A stretch of 64,000 bases of DNA. It comes from Acholoe squamosa (taxonomy: Eukaryota; Annelida; Polychaeta; Phyllodocida; Polynoidae). Positions 22,311-34,454 of the stretch are shown here, piece after piece. The notes beneath the pieces are model-generated. The model ran no database searches and was not told the DNA's origin. It was given only the letters and a program-made list of their open reading frames with translations. How positions within the stretch are numbered: the first letter of the stretch is position 1; every line of letters starts with the position of its first letter. Location: positions 73,232,002 through 73,296,001 of the forward strand of contig OX439039.1 of NCBI GenBank assembly GCA_949317995.1. Direction: 5' to 3'. The translations under genes were made by a program, and so were the position numbers.

Positions 22311-23818
22311 CAGCTCTTATACCTGCTGCACAAGTTGGGGACCGACGATGTCTTGGTGGTGGTTCTGGGGGTGGGAGGGAGGGAGGTGGTGGTGGTGAGG
22401 TGGTGCCATGATGGTGGTGGCCGCGGTGGTGGTGGTGGTGCTAGAGGGGAGGGTGGGTACTGGTAGGCAGGCATGTACGATAATGGCGGGCGGTGAAGGG
22501 TGGCGAAGGCAACAACATTTGAATAGTTGGTATTAATGGGTCATATCAATGTTACTTGTTCAATGGTCAGTTTATACCGTTAATGTACATACAAAAAGTT
22601 GCTCATTCGATGGGTGGATATTGAGTATATTCCATTTTCAGGTAAGGTCATAAATGATAATGAGTTTACCCATAAAGTTTAGGTAGGGCACTGTATTGGA
22701 TTGGGCGTTATCTTCAAGTGTTGTCAAGATGTCCCCAATGCAGTGCTGGCGAGTAACTCACCTGTGCTACATTGGCGTACAAGGCCGACCAGTCAGGTAA
22801 GTTTCATCAGTGCAGCCCTGGTGAGTTACTCACCAGGACTCTATCCATGCATCATGCTGACTATAGAGCATGGTGCCTTAATCGTTAATGCCCCATGCAG
22901 TGTTATGTTTTAACATGGTTGTGACTTCAACCACCTCAGAGACGTAAGTTGTCTGATGACGTGTCACAGGATGGGAATACACTAAATACATATATAGTTT
23001 AGATTTGATAAGACAGTTAATTGGCACTGGGGCAGACATAAACTTTTAAGATCACCAAAGTATACTTCCACTGTAAAAATCTATAATTCAAAACTATCAA
23101 CACCGCCCCCTTCCCCATTCAGTCACATCCACTCCTGTATGACATGTTGAAGCACCAAGATTGTGAGTATATTCGTTCCAGTTGGTGGGTGAGGGTTTGT
23201 TTGTTTGTTTCGTTTTACGTTGGGGGGGGGGGGGGCATCGAGGAACTAAGACATTCAAGGGTTCTCGGACATTAAGTCCTTTGTTTTCTTTTTGGACAGG
23301 TATATTTATATATGCTGCTTGCCCGACACAGCAGTGACCGAATCTATGAGATGAATGACCGAATCTATGAGGAGGGTTGAGGGGGAAAACTGCTACCGGG
23401 GCTTCATTCCCCTACTCTTCTCGAAGGATAGCAAGTGTTCTTTTGTTTGCCTGGTCCCATAGGCAGGGCCAGACAAACCATGGCCTTTGATAACTCAGAC
23501 ATGGTTCACTGAGGGGGAATCCCATGGCAAAAGATGAGCACATAAGCCCAAGACTGAAGAAACCCCAAGTTTGTCGCCTTTTACGAATCTGGTATGCCCA
23601 CTGTTAGTATGGAAGGAGATTTCTCCTTGTGGACTCCCAATGAAGTTATTCTGCTCCTCCATGCCCTCACATGAAGGTCCCCACTCCACAGTGGGAAGTG
23701 GGTGAGGGGACCAAATCATGGGGGTGAGGGAACCAAATGGGAAAACCCTATTAAAGTTGGTGAATATAGGCATGATATACTAGTGTCACAAATACTGCAC
23801 TTTCTGTTTCTTGTGGAC
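22311..23818. other. Intergenic; one decayed TTAA/CCCTTT repeat, no gene seen
   Basis: Two palindromic family motifs, CTGGCGAGTAACTCACC (22745-22761) and CTGGTGAGTTACTCACCAG (22818-22836), and a G tract at 23221-23235. A low-complexity GGTGGT block lies at about 22355-22440. Confidence 0.45.
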
Positions 23819-25080
23819 TGGTAGTGATGGAGACTGAGTGGGCTATGTTGGTTGGTATTGATGTGGAGTAAGCTGTGGTATGGTAGTTATGGGGAGTGAG
23901 TTGTGGGCGGGGGTTGTGGGTTGGCAGTGGTGGGGATTGAGTTGTGGGTTGGTAGTGGTGTGGAGTGAATAGTGGGTTGGCAGTGGTGGGGAGTGAGTTG
24001 TGGTTTGGTAGGGAGTTGTGGGTCGGGGGTGGTGTGGAGTGAGTTGTGGGCGGGGGATGGTGGGGAGTGAGTTGTGGGTCAGGGGTGATGGGGAGTGAGT
24101 TGTGGGTTGGTAGTGGTGGGGAGTGAGTTGTGGTCTGGCAGTGGTGGGGAGTGACTTGTGGGTTGGCAGTGGTGGGTAATTGTGGGCTGGTAGTGGTGTG
24201 GAGTGACTTGTGGGTTGGTAGTGGTGGGGAGTAAGTTGTGAGTTGGCAGTGGTGGGGAGTGAGTTATGGTCTATCAGTGGTGGGAAGTGAGCCCAGGGGA
24301 GTGAGTTAAAGGTTGGCAGTGGTGGGGAGTGAGTTGAGGGTTGGCAGTGGTGTGGAGTGAGTTGTGGGCGGGGGATGGTGGGGAGTGAGTTGTGGGTCAG
24401 GGGTGATGGGGAGTGAGTTGTGGGTTGGTAGTGGTGGGGAGTGAGTTGTGGTCTGGCAGTGGTGGGGAGTGACTTGTGGGTTGGCAGTGGTGGGTAATTG
24501 TGGGCTGGTAGTGGTGTGGAGTGACTTGTGGGTTGGTAGTGGTGGGGAGTAAGTTGTGAGTTGGCAGTGGTGGGGAGTGAGTTATGGTCTATCAGTGGTG
24601 GGAAGTGAGCCCAGGGGAGTGAGTTAAAGGTTGGCAGTGGTGGGGAGTGAGTTGAGGGTTGGCAGTGGTGGGGAGTGAGTTATGGTCTATCAGTGGTGGG
24701 GGGTGAGCCCAGGGGAGTGAGTTGAGGGTTGGCAGTGGTGGGGAGTGACTTGTGGGTTGGCAGTGGTGGGTAATTGTGGGCTGGTAGTGGTGTGGAGTGA
24801 CTTGTGGGTTGGTAGTGGTGGGGAGTAAGTTGTGAGTTGGCAGTGGTGGGGAGTGAGTTATGGTCTATCAGTGGTGGGAAGTGAGCCCAGGGGAGTGAGT
24901 TAAAGGTTGGCAGTGGTGGGGAGTGAGTTGAGGGTTGGCAGTGGTGGGGAGTGAGTTATGGTCTATCAGTGGTGGGGGGTGAGCCCAGGGGAGTGAGTTG
25001 AGGGTTGGCAGTGGTGGGGAGTGAGTTGTGCGCTAATGGCGATGAGGAGTGGGTTGTGGGCCATTAGAGGTGGGGAGTCA
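23819..25080. repeat. Minisatellite with higher-order structure
   Basis: About 1.26 kb of a G/T-rich monomer close to 28 bp, typified by TTGGCAGTGGTGGGGAGTGA followed by GTTGTGGG. Monomer variants recur in order. Anchors at 24031, 24136 and 24271 repeat 318 bp later (24349, 24454, 24589), then the same block repeats at 276 bp (24454 to 24730; 24589 to 24865; 24687 to 24963). The monomer is not a multiple of three, so no repeat protein is expected. Confidence 0.95.
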
Positions 25081-25314
25081 CCCGGAGTCACTCATCATTG
25101 CAATCTGCTTGATCGCAAAATATTGGCTAATTTGCAATATACTAGACTGGATAATACTAATGATTGGATGGGATGAAAGCACTGGATGGGGTAGTTCTAC
25201 TAAAAGGTTGTTCACCAGAACCTGGCGAGGCCGACAAAGGACCTGACTAATGTCTTGCCAGTGGGAGTGTTATAGCTGTGGTCAGTGGTTGCACCAAGGT
25301 ACATGTATAAGAAT

Positions 25315-25454
25315 CAGGGATGAAAGTCACAGAGCATTAAATTCCCTGAAATGGTTCAACATCGGCCCAAAAACCTGGGTTTTAGTATAAATGTATAGGG
25401 CCTTGGAACTTCAAAATCCCTGAAATCAGGGAAATCCCTGAAGACTCATCCCTG
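25315..25454. mobile_element. CAGGGATG-family MITE, complete copy with 6-bp duplication
   Basis: 140 bp with ends CAGGGATGAAAGTC and GACTCATCCCTG. AAGAAT borders it on both sides (25309-25314 and 25455-25460). Contains CGGCCCAAAAACCTGGGTTTT, shared with the truncated copy at 9911. Non-coding. Confidence 0.78.
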
Positions 25455-27370
25455 AAGAATACACCAGACATTTCACTCCATGACACCTTCCTCCAGGGCT
25501 GTTAATTAGAGTGTGAATGTCAAAGAGAAGAGGTTGACCTCCTCCTGCATCCTCCAGTAAGTGTTGAATCTAAAGCTAATAAATGTGCTGATCACCCTCA
25601 CAGTCAGGGGGCCCGCCAGGTCTTCCCAGATAACCTTTAGCTATGCTTAGCTATGTTTAAATTAGTGCTATACTTTTATAACACATGGGCGGCTGATAAC
25701 CCCCAACTTTTGTATCAGGGTCGTAGTATACTAACTACTGCATGAGGTGACACCTGGGGGCTACTGTGACACATAGTGGATTACAGTTAGCTGAAGATAA
25801 TCGGTAATTCTTATATGATAGGGAAAGCTGTTTTGTATTGTCCTTGTGCTGTGAGAGGTTATTGGTCCACTGTCTGTGATGTTTCGGTTGTGTGTAAATG
25901 TATATACGTTGATGATATAGACTTTCAAATAACAACGAATATAGGTGCTCAATAAAACTGATGATGTAAAACACAGTTAAAAGTGTATCAGAGCTGATGC
26001 CTATACTGCTCCCTAGGGCTGACATACGGGAAGATCATCGAAAGGATGACTCCGTCCTCTTTCCTAGCAAATAAAAATGTTAAAACTTGAAACTTGAAAC
26101 TTTGATAACGTAATACATATGCCACAACCCTATGTTTTTCAATGTACACCGTAACTAACCGACCTGGTACTAGGAGGGACGATAACCGCCCAGCACTTAA
26201 TCAAGACAGGTGCTTATTCAAAGTCTATTTTAGTACTGTATATTTCATAAGCCCCTACATCTCTGGTGAGACCGGCCCTAATTCAAAGCCCAGTGCTTAA
26301 ATCAAGCAATATGGTAGGTATTTGCTGGACCCCTCACTTTTCCCTCAAATTCCTGTCAGAGCATTCTATAGGATTGACTGATCCTTGGTTGGGGAATGGC
26401 ACATAATAAGGAAAGCCTTGATCCCTGACTAAGGAGACAGGGACATTTTGTGCTAAAACGACTGGTGAAGACGACGAGTGCTGTGGCTGAAGATAGTGCC
26501 GGGGTCGGCCTGCATTTAAATCCTGCTACCCCCCCCCCCACCTCTACCCCTTACACACATACCACCCCCCCCCCGACCCCCACCCCCACCCAACGTCCTC
26601 ATGGGCAGAATGAGACCCATCCGCCTCCTGCTCATCTCACGACCACTCCCAGGTCCGACCTCTTCGCTACATGCCCCCTGCCTTGCCACAAGGGGGTAAT
26701 CCCTACGGCAGCAGCAGCACTAAGGTGGCGAGGTCTCATCATAGACTTAACATGTATGTCTCTCCAAAACCATTACAAAACCAGATATAGCGTAGCCCTA
26801 CTAAACCTCCCACCCCCACCAATACCAAAAACATGCCATGACTTCCATAACAGATTCATATAGTGTGAATACATGCAGGGCTTTCCAACAAAATACACAC
26901 AGACTACCCAGTAGTGCATGTACCCTCAGTCTCCCCAGCCTAGCCTGTAGGAGGCAAAGCTAGATCTAATTATGGGATTGTCAGTTCACTATGGAGACTA
27001 GACAGTAGGAGCAGCAGCAGCAACAGCAGCATTAACACTTCTGGCTGGGAGAAACAATACAAGATACTTAGGGGAGGGGGGAGAGCTGCTTGCAGCAAAG
27101 TGAAGTACGGTAGCAGGTGTTACATGAAGAACTTCAGTATTTCTATCCCTATTGTCATATAGTCTTAGACATCTCATGTCTGGTTGGCCAGCTTTCCATG
27201 GCTCCATAAAGAGTGTGTTCATTTGGTAACACTAAGAATAGTGGGAATCAAGTGTATGCTCGTTGTGTATTGGGGGTCGTCGGGGGAGGGGGGTATGATA
27301 TCAGATTATACCAAGCAGTTTCACAGTCGACCCGTTTATTTGACATATTTTAAGTGCATAATGCATATCA
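25455..27370. other. Intergenic; LINE-type 3' tail and C-rich stretch, no gene seen
   Basis: About 26028-26103 ends in AATAAAAATG then three GAAACTT units, the microsatellite-type tail of CR1/L2-like LINEs in the plus orientation; no coding part remains. 26525-26600 is C-rich low-complexity DNA. Frames across it are low-complexity. Confidence 0.45.
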
Positions 27371-27547
27371 CAGGGGTAGACACTAATATTTAGGGCCTTT
27401 GGCCACCCAGGCCACTAGTGTAGTATGAGGCAAATATTTTCAAATATTTTACTGGCCAAAAAGCCAAATTCAAAGGAAATCCAGAAATAATCACTGGCCC
27501 ACAGCCCAAACTACTGGCCATTGGCCCAGTGTTAGTGTCTACCCCTG
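27371..27547. mobile_element. hAT-like MITE, CAGGGGTAGACACTAA ends
   Basis: Perfect inverted termini CAGGGGTAGACACTAA and TTAGTGTCTACCCCTG. The eight bases outside (GCATATCA and CCATATCT) match at six positions, compatible with an aged 8-bp hAT duplication. Inside are repeated ACTGGCC motifs. Non-coding. Confidence 0.65.
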
Positions 27548-27559
27548 CCATATCTAATC

Positions 27560-27763
27560 TGTTGTGGTTGTGCGGACGATACATGTGTTATATGAAGTTG
27601 CATGTCAATGGGTAATAATAACTTGTGCAAATTTTATAATTGATACCAATTCATAGCACCAACAGAGTTGTGGATATGTGGATGATACATGTGTAATATG
27701 GGATTATGGACAGCTGTGTTGTCAATGGGTAATAATAACTTATACAAAAGAATTGATACCCAT
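27560..27763. repeat. Two-copy tandem duplication, about 105 bp unit
   Basis: 27560-27653 and 27667-27763 both read GTTGTGG...GATACATGTGT...GTCAATGGGTAATAATAAC...TTGATACC. The copies differ by substitutions and small insertions. Confidence 0.65.
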
Positions 27764-28402
27764 TAGCACCTAAGAGAATGTGAGAACTAACACCCTTGAC
27801 GTGGGTATATGTATACCTAGAGCAAACTACTCACGAAAAGGGAGACAAATCTTTTTTTTTTCAAAACCATGCACAAAGAGCTTAACTATTGCCACATGGG
27901 CCAGGGCCCCTATAGATGGCCAGTTTATCCAGGGTCATGCCCTCATACCGTAGTCTACATTTTGGATACGTGGTACAAAGTCTACATCCTTCTTTTGCCC
28001 AAACTGTCTAGAAACCAGGATGTATATGAGCAAGACATTTGCAATACACATGTATGTATCCACGCCCCCGCCACACCTTCTTATCTATATAAATCATGAA
28101 ATGACAATGTGGATATGAAATACATTTGTCTCTTCAAGGGCTGCACAGTCCTTTATGTACCATAACGATTGGTCCTGATTAACCCTTTAAGAACAACATT
28201 ATCCCTTAGACCCAAAGCTAATGTTCATTTAGGGTGCACCAAACGCGTTGGTCACCTTGACAGACAGCACTGTCAGAGTTTAAAACCAATCATTTGGCCA
28301 TGGTGCATGAATGCAGTAGTAAACCATTAGTGTTAAATTCATGCACTGTTTCCATGAAAGGGTATCATGTATCTGAAGGTCAATTACAGGCTTGTTTCGT
28401 AC
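27764..28402. other. Intergenic; start of a TTAA/CCCTTT repeat
   Basis: A family end TTAACCCTTTAAGAAC begins at 28179 and runs towards the next copy. The upstream part shows nothing recognisable. Confidence 0.4.
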
Positions 28403-28967
28403 TTAACCCTTTAAAGGTTGCTAATGCAGGAGTGCATCATACAGAGATGCCACTCACTGGTCGACAAAAACCAGGAAAAAATGGACTTGAGACATATTTC
28501 CCCAGGAATCTAAAATGATTTAATACAGAAATCTTAGAATCAAAAACCAGGAATTCCTGGTAAACCAGGAAAGGTGACATCTCTGATCATACCCATTGGT
28601 CAGCATAGTTGCCTATTTTAATTAAGTGATGGTCCATGATGGTGACCAGAGTCTTCCCTGTGGCATCATGTCAGCCATCGAGGAGTGTATCAGGCTTTTA
28701 CAGTCAGCATGATGCATGTATATTGTACAGATAAGAGAGCGTTCAACAATTACGTCACTGCTTAGGGGGTGGGGGTGGGGTGGGGGGTCTTTGGGTTCCT
28801 CTTTATGACAAGAGGGGTGGGTGGGTCCTGAAAAATGCCTAAATACCGGTGACAGAATTGTTGAATGCCCCCTAAGTAACACACAGGGCTGCACGGTGTC
28901 CCCCATGCATCATGATCCCAAATCGGTATGATGCATTATCATGCACTATCGGCCTTTGAACAGTTAA
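28403..28967. mobile_element. TTAA/CCCTTT-family element with a nested CAGAGATG MITE
   Basis: Starts TTAACCCTTTAAAGG at 28403; the right end GGCCTTTGAACAGTTAA finishes at 28967. It carries AGTGCATCAT and several ATGATGCAT family motifs, and is interrupted by the element at 28442-28585. Confidence 0.5.
28442..28585. mobile_element. CAGAGATG-family MITE, copy 3
   Basis: Ends CAGAGATGCCACTC and GTGACATCTCTG, with the six bases ATCATA on both sides (28436-28441 and 28586-28591). It inserted into a TTAA/CCCTTT-family element. Confidence 0.8.
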
Positions 28968-31400
28968 TAGCTTGAGTATGAGGGCTGGTCCTACATGTGA
29001 AAACTTGTTATAGCCAGGTAGACTATATGAAAGCTAGGAGTACTATAGAGTCTAATGAGACCAGACCAGGCTGAGAAGGATTACATCTAAATGAGACAGC
29101 CTGGTTAGTAGCAGGAAGGGCTGGACTCTAATTACATATAATATACTATGTACAGCAAAGGCGTCGTCGTCACCTTGGTTTCCAGTGCGCAGACGCGACT
29201 AATCCTGCCATAATGGTTAGTGCACGTGTTTTAATATGTATGGCATAAGCCAATGTAGGGATGTGCATTGCTGGGGGTGGGGGAAGCGGGGGGTCCTAGA
29301 CGGTAAAGCTTTAATTTCCAGGATATCATATCGGTGTTTGCCTACTGCCCTGGACCTAGATGCGTTTAACTCCTATCCCCCTGGATTTACCAGGACGTAT
29401 GAGCAGTGCCCAGCCGGCTTGCAGAGGCACCTTTTAAGATGGCACATAGACGTATCGTCATGTGACGTCACTTGTCATGCTGATGACATATGTCAAGGAT
29501 GGGGTTATTTTTAATCATAAGTGGAAAACATCGAATCCTTGTCGACGGACAGTCCTTAGTATGTGCCATGGACACCCCCCCCCCCCCACCTCCTGGCCGC
29601 GGCGTCGGCACCCACCCTCCCACCTTCCCTCCCGCCCACCCACGCCCCCCCCCCATTTTTACCTCCCTCCCACCCACCCACCCTAGACGCCTTGTCCTTT
29701 GTCACTTCGGCTGTACGCACCGCTAGCTGATAGTCATTACGAACAACTAAACGCTCCCTATGGTCGCCAATAAACTGTCCCCTTCCTCATCAATACCGAT
29801 CCGCTAGTGTCGGGGTGTAAAAGTCAGCGAAGGTGGCAACATTGGTGTCAGCGCCGATCAGCTGATGGCGGGGAGGGGGAGGCCCCGGTCCGGGACAGGG
29901 ACAACACAGGGTCGGGTGCGTGGCAGCCGCCATGCCCCAAGCTCTCCCTACATAACCAGGTGAAGGGGCCATCATGTCGGAGCTAGGGGTGTGTGTGAGT
30001 GGGGGGGGGGGGGGGAGTGACCTATTTGACTGCTGCCACCACGACTCAATACTACAATAATGGCGTCCAACAAGCCTGCTTGAGCATTGTATCCAAACTG
30101 GGGAATTGGAACCCCCTGTGTGCTAAGTCGGTCTCTCAAGTCTGCTATTTTGCTATCTCGTAATATACATTCTTTTGGACCCTGAAGCTCCTGTGGGTGT
30201 ATAATCTACATGGACATTCGTTTCATGAGATGGTCAACGTCTTTGTCGGACCAACCATGACAATAGGGCGTGTATTTGAACATTAAAATGTAAAGTAGCC
30301 ATGGGCCATGCACAGCCTACTACTTCCTATGTGAAGGCCTCACTCTAAAACTGAATACACATCTACTTTATCACATTCAGTGAGCATCAGGATATAAACA
30401 TGAGTTGTTATCAAAGTTATAGTTCATATGTTACAAGTACATTTAGCCAATAAGAGTTACGTATACAACTTAAATTGATACATATAAACTCCCACTGATT
30501 TCCCCTTATATGCTGTTTGATTCTAACAAGGTGGTCATGTTATGATTTAGTTGCCAAGACCTTACCTTGATGTGTGTGCTTGGATGCTACACTGAAGCCC
30601 ATAGAATGAATGGTTCATAAGTGATAACCACAGAGGCTTGTGCACAAGGTATCCAATGTTATATAAATCCTTCCTTGTTGCCATGTACATGTATATCCAA
30701 GTAAAATCCCTGACCTTGAAATCAGTGGGTGGGTGCCAGAGTGACCTGTCTGGTTTCACAAAGACAGGTCAATTTGTAAGACTATGCACGGGTATGTGCA
30801 AGTAGTCCCCTAAGCTGACTGAAATGATGAAAGAATAGAGTGGGATGTTACAAGGCAGTTAACCTATCATATCAAGGCAGGAGAAAATACAGAGTGCATG
30901 TAATGAATTGGCTAGATATGGGAGCAAACATGTGAAACTGTTGACATGAGCTTGTGATTCAAGATAGGTTATTACCAACCCTCACCCCCCCCCCCTCAAT
31001 ACACAAACACATCTTGCAGAGATAAGTGAATTGTGCTATTTTGAGTCTTGTTGTCTCCCGAGACACCTAAATGATATCATATGTTAAGTATTCCACAATT
31101 GGCCTGTTAGGTGCATGGCTATGTTGTGTATTTCCAAGTCATGTTTATCATTTCCCCAGGCATTGGCATGAAGAAGAGAATGAAACTCACATTTCTGTGT
31201 TTTCATGTCAACTGAAAAACTTGGCAGTATCCAAAGGTTTATGCAATATGCCACTCAAGCTTGGAACCCTGGGGGGATCGTGATGCCTACGTGACAGTCT
31301 CAACATCCACTATTTACCAATATAAGTTAAATCCTGGAGTATTTACAAACAAAGCAAGGCAATGCTATTTCTTGTAGAAGCTTATACCTCCATAGACATA
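28968..31400. other. Intergenic with a CpG-richer stretch at 29.15-29.98 kb; no gene model
   Basis: From about 29150 to 29980 CpG is clearly more frequent than around it. The stretch contains a full CRE palindrome TGACGTCA at 29463-29470, GCAGCCGCCATGCC near 29925, and C tracts near 29573 and 29648. This is compatible with a promoter, but no adjoining exon could be recognised on either strand. The remainder to 31400 is AT-rich and unremarkable. Confidence 0.35.
29463..29470. promoter_or_regulatory. CRE palindrome
   Basis: TGACGTCA, the full CREB/ATF site, inside a CpG-richer stretch and followed by GTCATGCTGATGAC. No transcript is identified, so only the motif is certain. Confidence 0.35.
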
Positions 31401-33610
31401 GTCTAGACTTGGCTCTGATTGGTGGAGGTGTTGTAAATGGACGCTATACTAGCGTCCTGAGCCCTAGGCGCCAGGGCGACATGTGAGATATTAGTGCCGA
31501 TGACGCCATCATTGGTGATTGCAGCAGTGGGCTTACGGTGAAATGGCGCATAAAACCAAGATGGTGAGCCGCGGGTAGTCGTAGACCCAGATCTAAAGAG
31601 CAAACTAGCTCGGCGGCCCCGGCCACAGGGGCACCAGCCGACCGATCCCCAGACCCCACGGCCAGACTACTACCAATACACAATCAAAACATTAGATTCT
31701 CTTTGAAATTTCTAATGGAAAGTAACTGACCATCTGTGTCTTCTGTTCCGCGATCACCAGGGGAAACGATCGGGATGTTGATTAAGAACCCGTGGTGTGA
31801 AACTATGGAGATTTTCGACTTGTTCTCCGGTCCTCCCCCAAGTGCTCCATCCAGGAACAGGCCAGCTGCCACAAGCCACATGTGCTCACAAAACTTTCAA
31901 AACAAACCACCACATCCAGGGGGTTTCCCGACACAGTTTGCTGTAGAATCACTCCTAGACTCCTCAGACATGTTCTTGTTGTGTTCAGATAGGTTTCTTG
32001 GATGTGTCCAGGGGTAATTAGTGAGATTAATTTTTGACCACGACAACCATCAACACAGTGTCATACCGGTGCCAGTCCAGTGTCAGTGGCTTCAGTTTAC
32101 AACTGAACACCTTGACAGGAATACCCCCTCCCCCGGGTGTACTACCACAAGAGTTACGCGAAAAGTACAAGTCCCAAAACTATCAAAGTTACACACATGC
32201 TTTACCTACTATTGCGATACAATGTGTTATAAGACATATAAAGTAAATTAATATATTGACGAACCTTCGACCATATGTATCTTTCTTGAGCAAGCCATGA
32301 TCCGCCCGGGTTGAAATTAAAAGCACAATGGGTGCCTATCGGGAGAATTCGACCGGTATGTGACCACAAACACAAGGGATTTCCCTCCCGATACAACAAA
32401 TCTCCTTGATAGATGTGGGAATCTCCTGGATATTCTATTTCTTTGTGTTGAGATGTATTCTTATACAATAAAATGAAGAATTTAGTTGTGACCTCGAGCC
32501 GTAATCAGTAAGAAAATGCGCTGATCGACTACCAAATTCTCCCTACCCACGCGTACCCGCTGATCGTGAATGACATGGACGGAGTTTCCCATTCAAGCAC
32601 CGACCACATAGGCTCACGGCGGATTGGCGGAAAATTTCAAATTGCCGGCCTCACAGAACACACTCTTTCCTCAAATTCACAGAATAAACACATGAAAGGG
32701 TGTTCTTTGTGTCCTGGAAGTCATCTAGAACAGTAGAGAATCTAAAAGGTTACACTTACCCGTTGTCTCGCGTCATGGGCAGGTGACCAGTCTTCGATGA
32801 CACGGCTGATGTACAAATGGGCTTCCTGGCCTGGAGGTGGTAAACCCTCTAAATGTGTGTTATTTCTGTTAATCGAATCTTATCGCAGCCTCTAATGGAT
32901 GGTAGCTATTCCTTGCCACACATTCTACAAAATTACCACCTACAATGTCTTCCTAGTGTTGTTTCATTGTTTAGACGTTTATTGGATAGACAGGTGACTC
33001 AAGTGGACACTTTTGTCATTATCTTTGGTTTCACCCCAAAAATATGGCTGACCTTTTTCATCTATATAAATGTGGGGTTCACATCTTGCAGCGCAAGGCG
33101 CAAACAAACAACTTGTTTACCGTAAACAATGCATTAAAATTGCATGACATGATTGGATTAAAGCGTAGCATGTGACCTATTTCTCTGACCAATATCTCAA
33201 TTGAAAAGTGTCACGTGATCTAGCAGCGTTCCTCTGTCAAAACTCCTCCAGAGATGTGTCAACGCCGGAGACGCGGGAGGCTTTAGATTTTAAAGGTGGC
33301 AGATACCGTAGTGGCCTATTCATGCCATAAATGCCCCAGCACTAAAATGGGAGGGTTGGGGGAGGGGGTCACGATACGGCACCATGCACGCAATCCCTCT
33401 ATAAAGAACAGCGCTCAGTCTAATCATAGTATTATTAGTGCAGGGCCTATAGGTTCAAGCCTATCAAACCCCAGCGCTTATTCAAGACCAGGACTGGTTC
33501 ATTCAACGAATAGGCCCTTATGCTGGCCCCTACGGTAGGCTAAGGCCTTGGCGGTGCCTTTGAAAAATAGACTCGGATGAAAACTCAGAAAAGCCTTGTC
33601 TATAGGCCTA
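31401..33610. other. Low-repeat stretch, possible gene fragment or promoter; no model
   Basis: Few transposon signatures and raised CpG at 31440-31690, 32480-32660 and 33190-33290. 31490-31575 contains GATGACGCCATCATTGG and CCAAGATGGTG, resembling CRE, CCAAT and YY1 sites. A minus-strand frame at about 32202-32468 reads like protein (YPGDSHIYQGDLL... to ...SWLAQERYIWSKV) but I cannot assign it. Confidence 0.3.
32760..32846 (-). CDS. Weak exon candidate, function unknown
   Basis: Minus-strand segment between a plausible acceptor (ACACATTTAGAG) and a strong donor (GGGTAAGTG). In one frame it is exactly 29 codons, reading GLPPPGQEAHLYISRVIED then WSPAHDARQR. A second frame, entered from the internal acceptor CCACCTCCAG, is also open and reads ARKPICTSAVSSKTGHLP. 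I recognise neither. No partner exon could be fixed on either side, and two open frames mean codon evidence does not decide. It may be unrelated to any gene. Confidence 0.2.
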
Positions 33611-34454
33611 ATTCATAGGCATAGGGAATGGTCCCTTTTTTAACAGGGGGGGGGGGGGTGGAGGAAAGGGGGGGGGGGGGTTCAGACCCCTCTTAGGGGT
33701 GAGGGGGGGGGGGGCAAGGCCCGGTCCCTGCATTCACTGAACAAAATGACACCATGCTCGTTACAGGTTTTCAAAAACACCCCTATTCTACGGATATTTG
33801 GGGTGAAAAAATACCCCTTTTTCATGAAAAACGCTGACTTTTTGACCCTAAAGAGACCCCCTTTTTCCTTGAAGATGCTGACAACTTCACAATTCTACCC
33901 CCTTTTCCCAAAAACACTGACTTTTGGGCCACCAATCTAACCCTATTTCAGCAAAAACTGACAAACAATGATACCTTTTTTCAACCATAATTATTTGGGA
34001 GTTTAATGAGCCCCCCTTTTTTGATTTTCACATATTTTCCCCACAAAAAAAACACCCCCTTTTTCTCAAATCAATGGACATGCAGATTTTGACAAAGTAC
34101 CCCCCTTTCCCCCTGCTTTTAGTAACATGCATGATGTAGTGCAGGGACCGGGGGACAAGGAAAGAAAAAAAAGTGAAGGCCCTCCCCTGGAGTCTTACAG
34201 AAAAGGCGATCATATTCACATTCTAGACGGGCTTCCCTAGCCCACTTAAAAGGGTCTACTTCTCATCTCTCCTATCCCCTCAGTATGTGTGTGGTGCACA
34301 TATGCGTGGGCACTGACACATTCCTCTGTGAAATTGTGTAATGTTGTTCTCGCCATGAATATGACCTTAGCTGTCGAAATGGCGTTAAACATCTATTACT
34401 CACTCACTCTCACATTCTAGACACTTCTGGTATACTTCTAGTCTGAAGGCTAGT
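33611..34454. other. G/C-tract repeat debris; no gene seen
   Basis: Begins near 33612 with GGGAATGGTCCCTTTTTTAAC and runs of G, which resembles the Harbinger-like G-rich termini. Then come multiple degenerate units of the ACCCCTTTTTC...AAAACGCTGAC type between about 33775 and 34115. Probably a decayed internally repetitive element. Confidence 0.4.

Noticed and set aside
31684-31881. Minus-strand frame starting MWLVAAGLFLDGALGG, considered as a secreted-protein first exon
   Set aside because: Only weak splice sites, no continuation found, and the other frames are also open; not enough to annotate.
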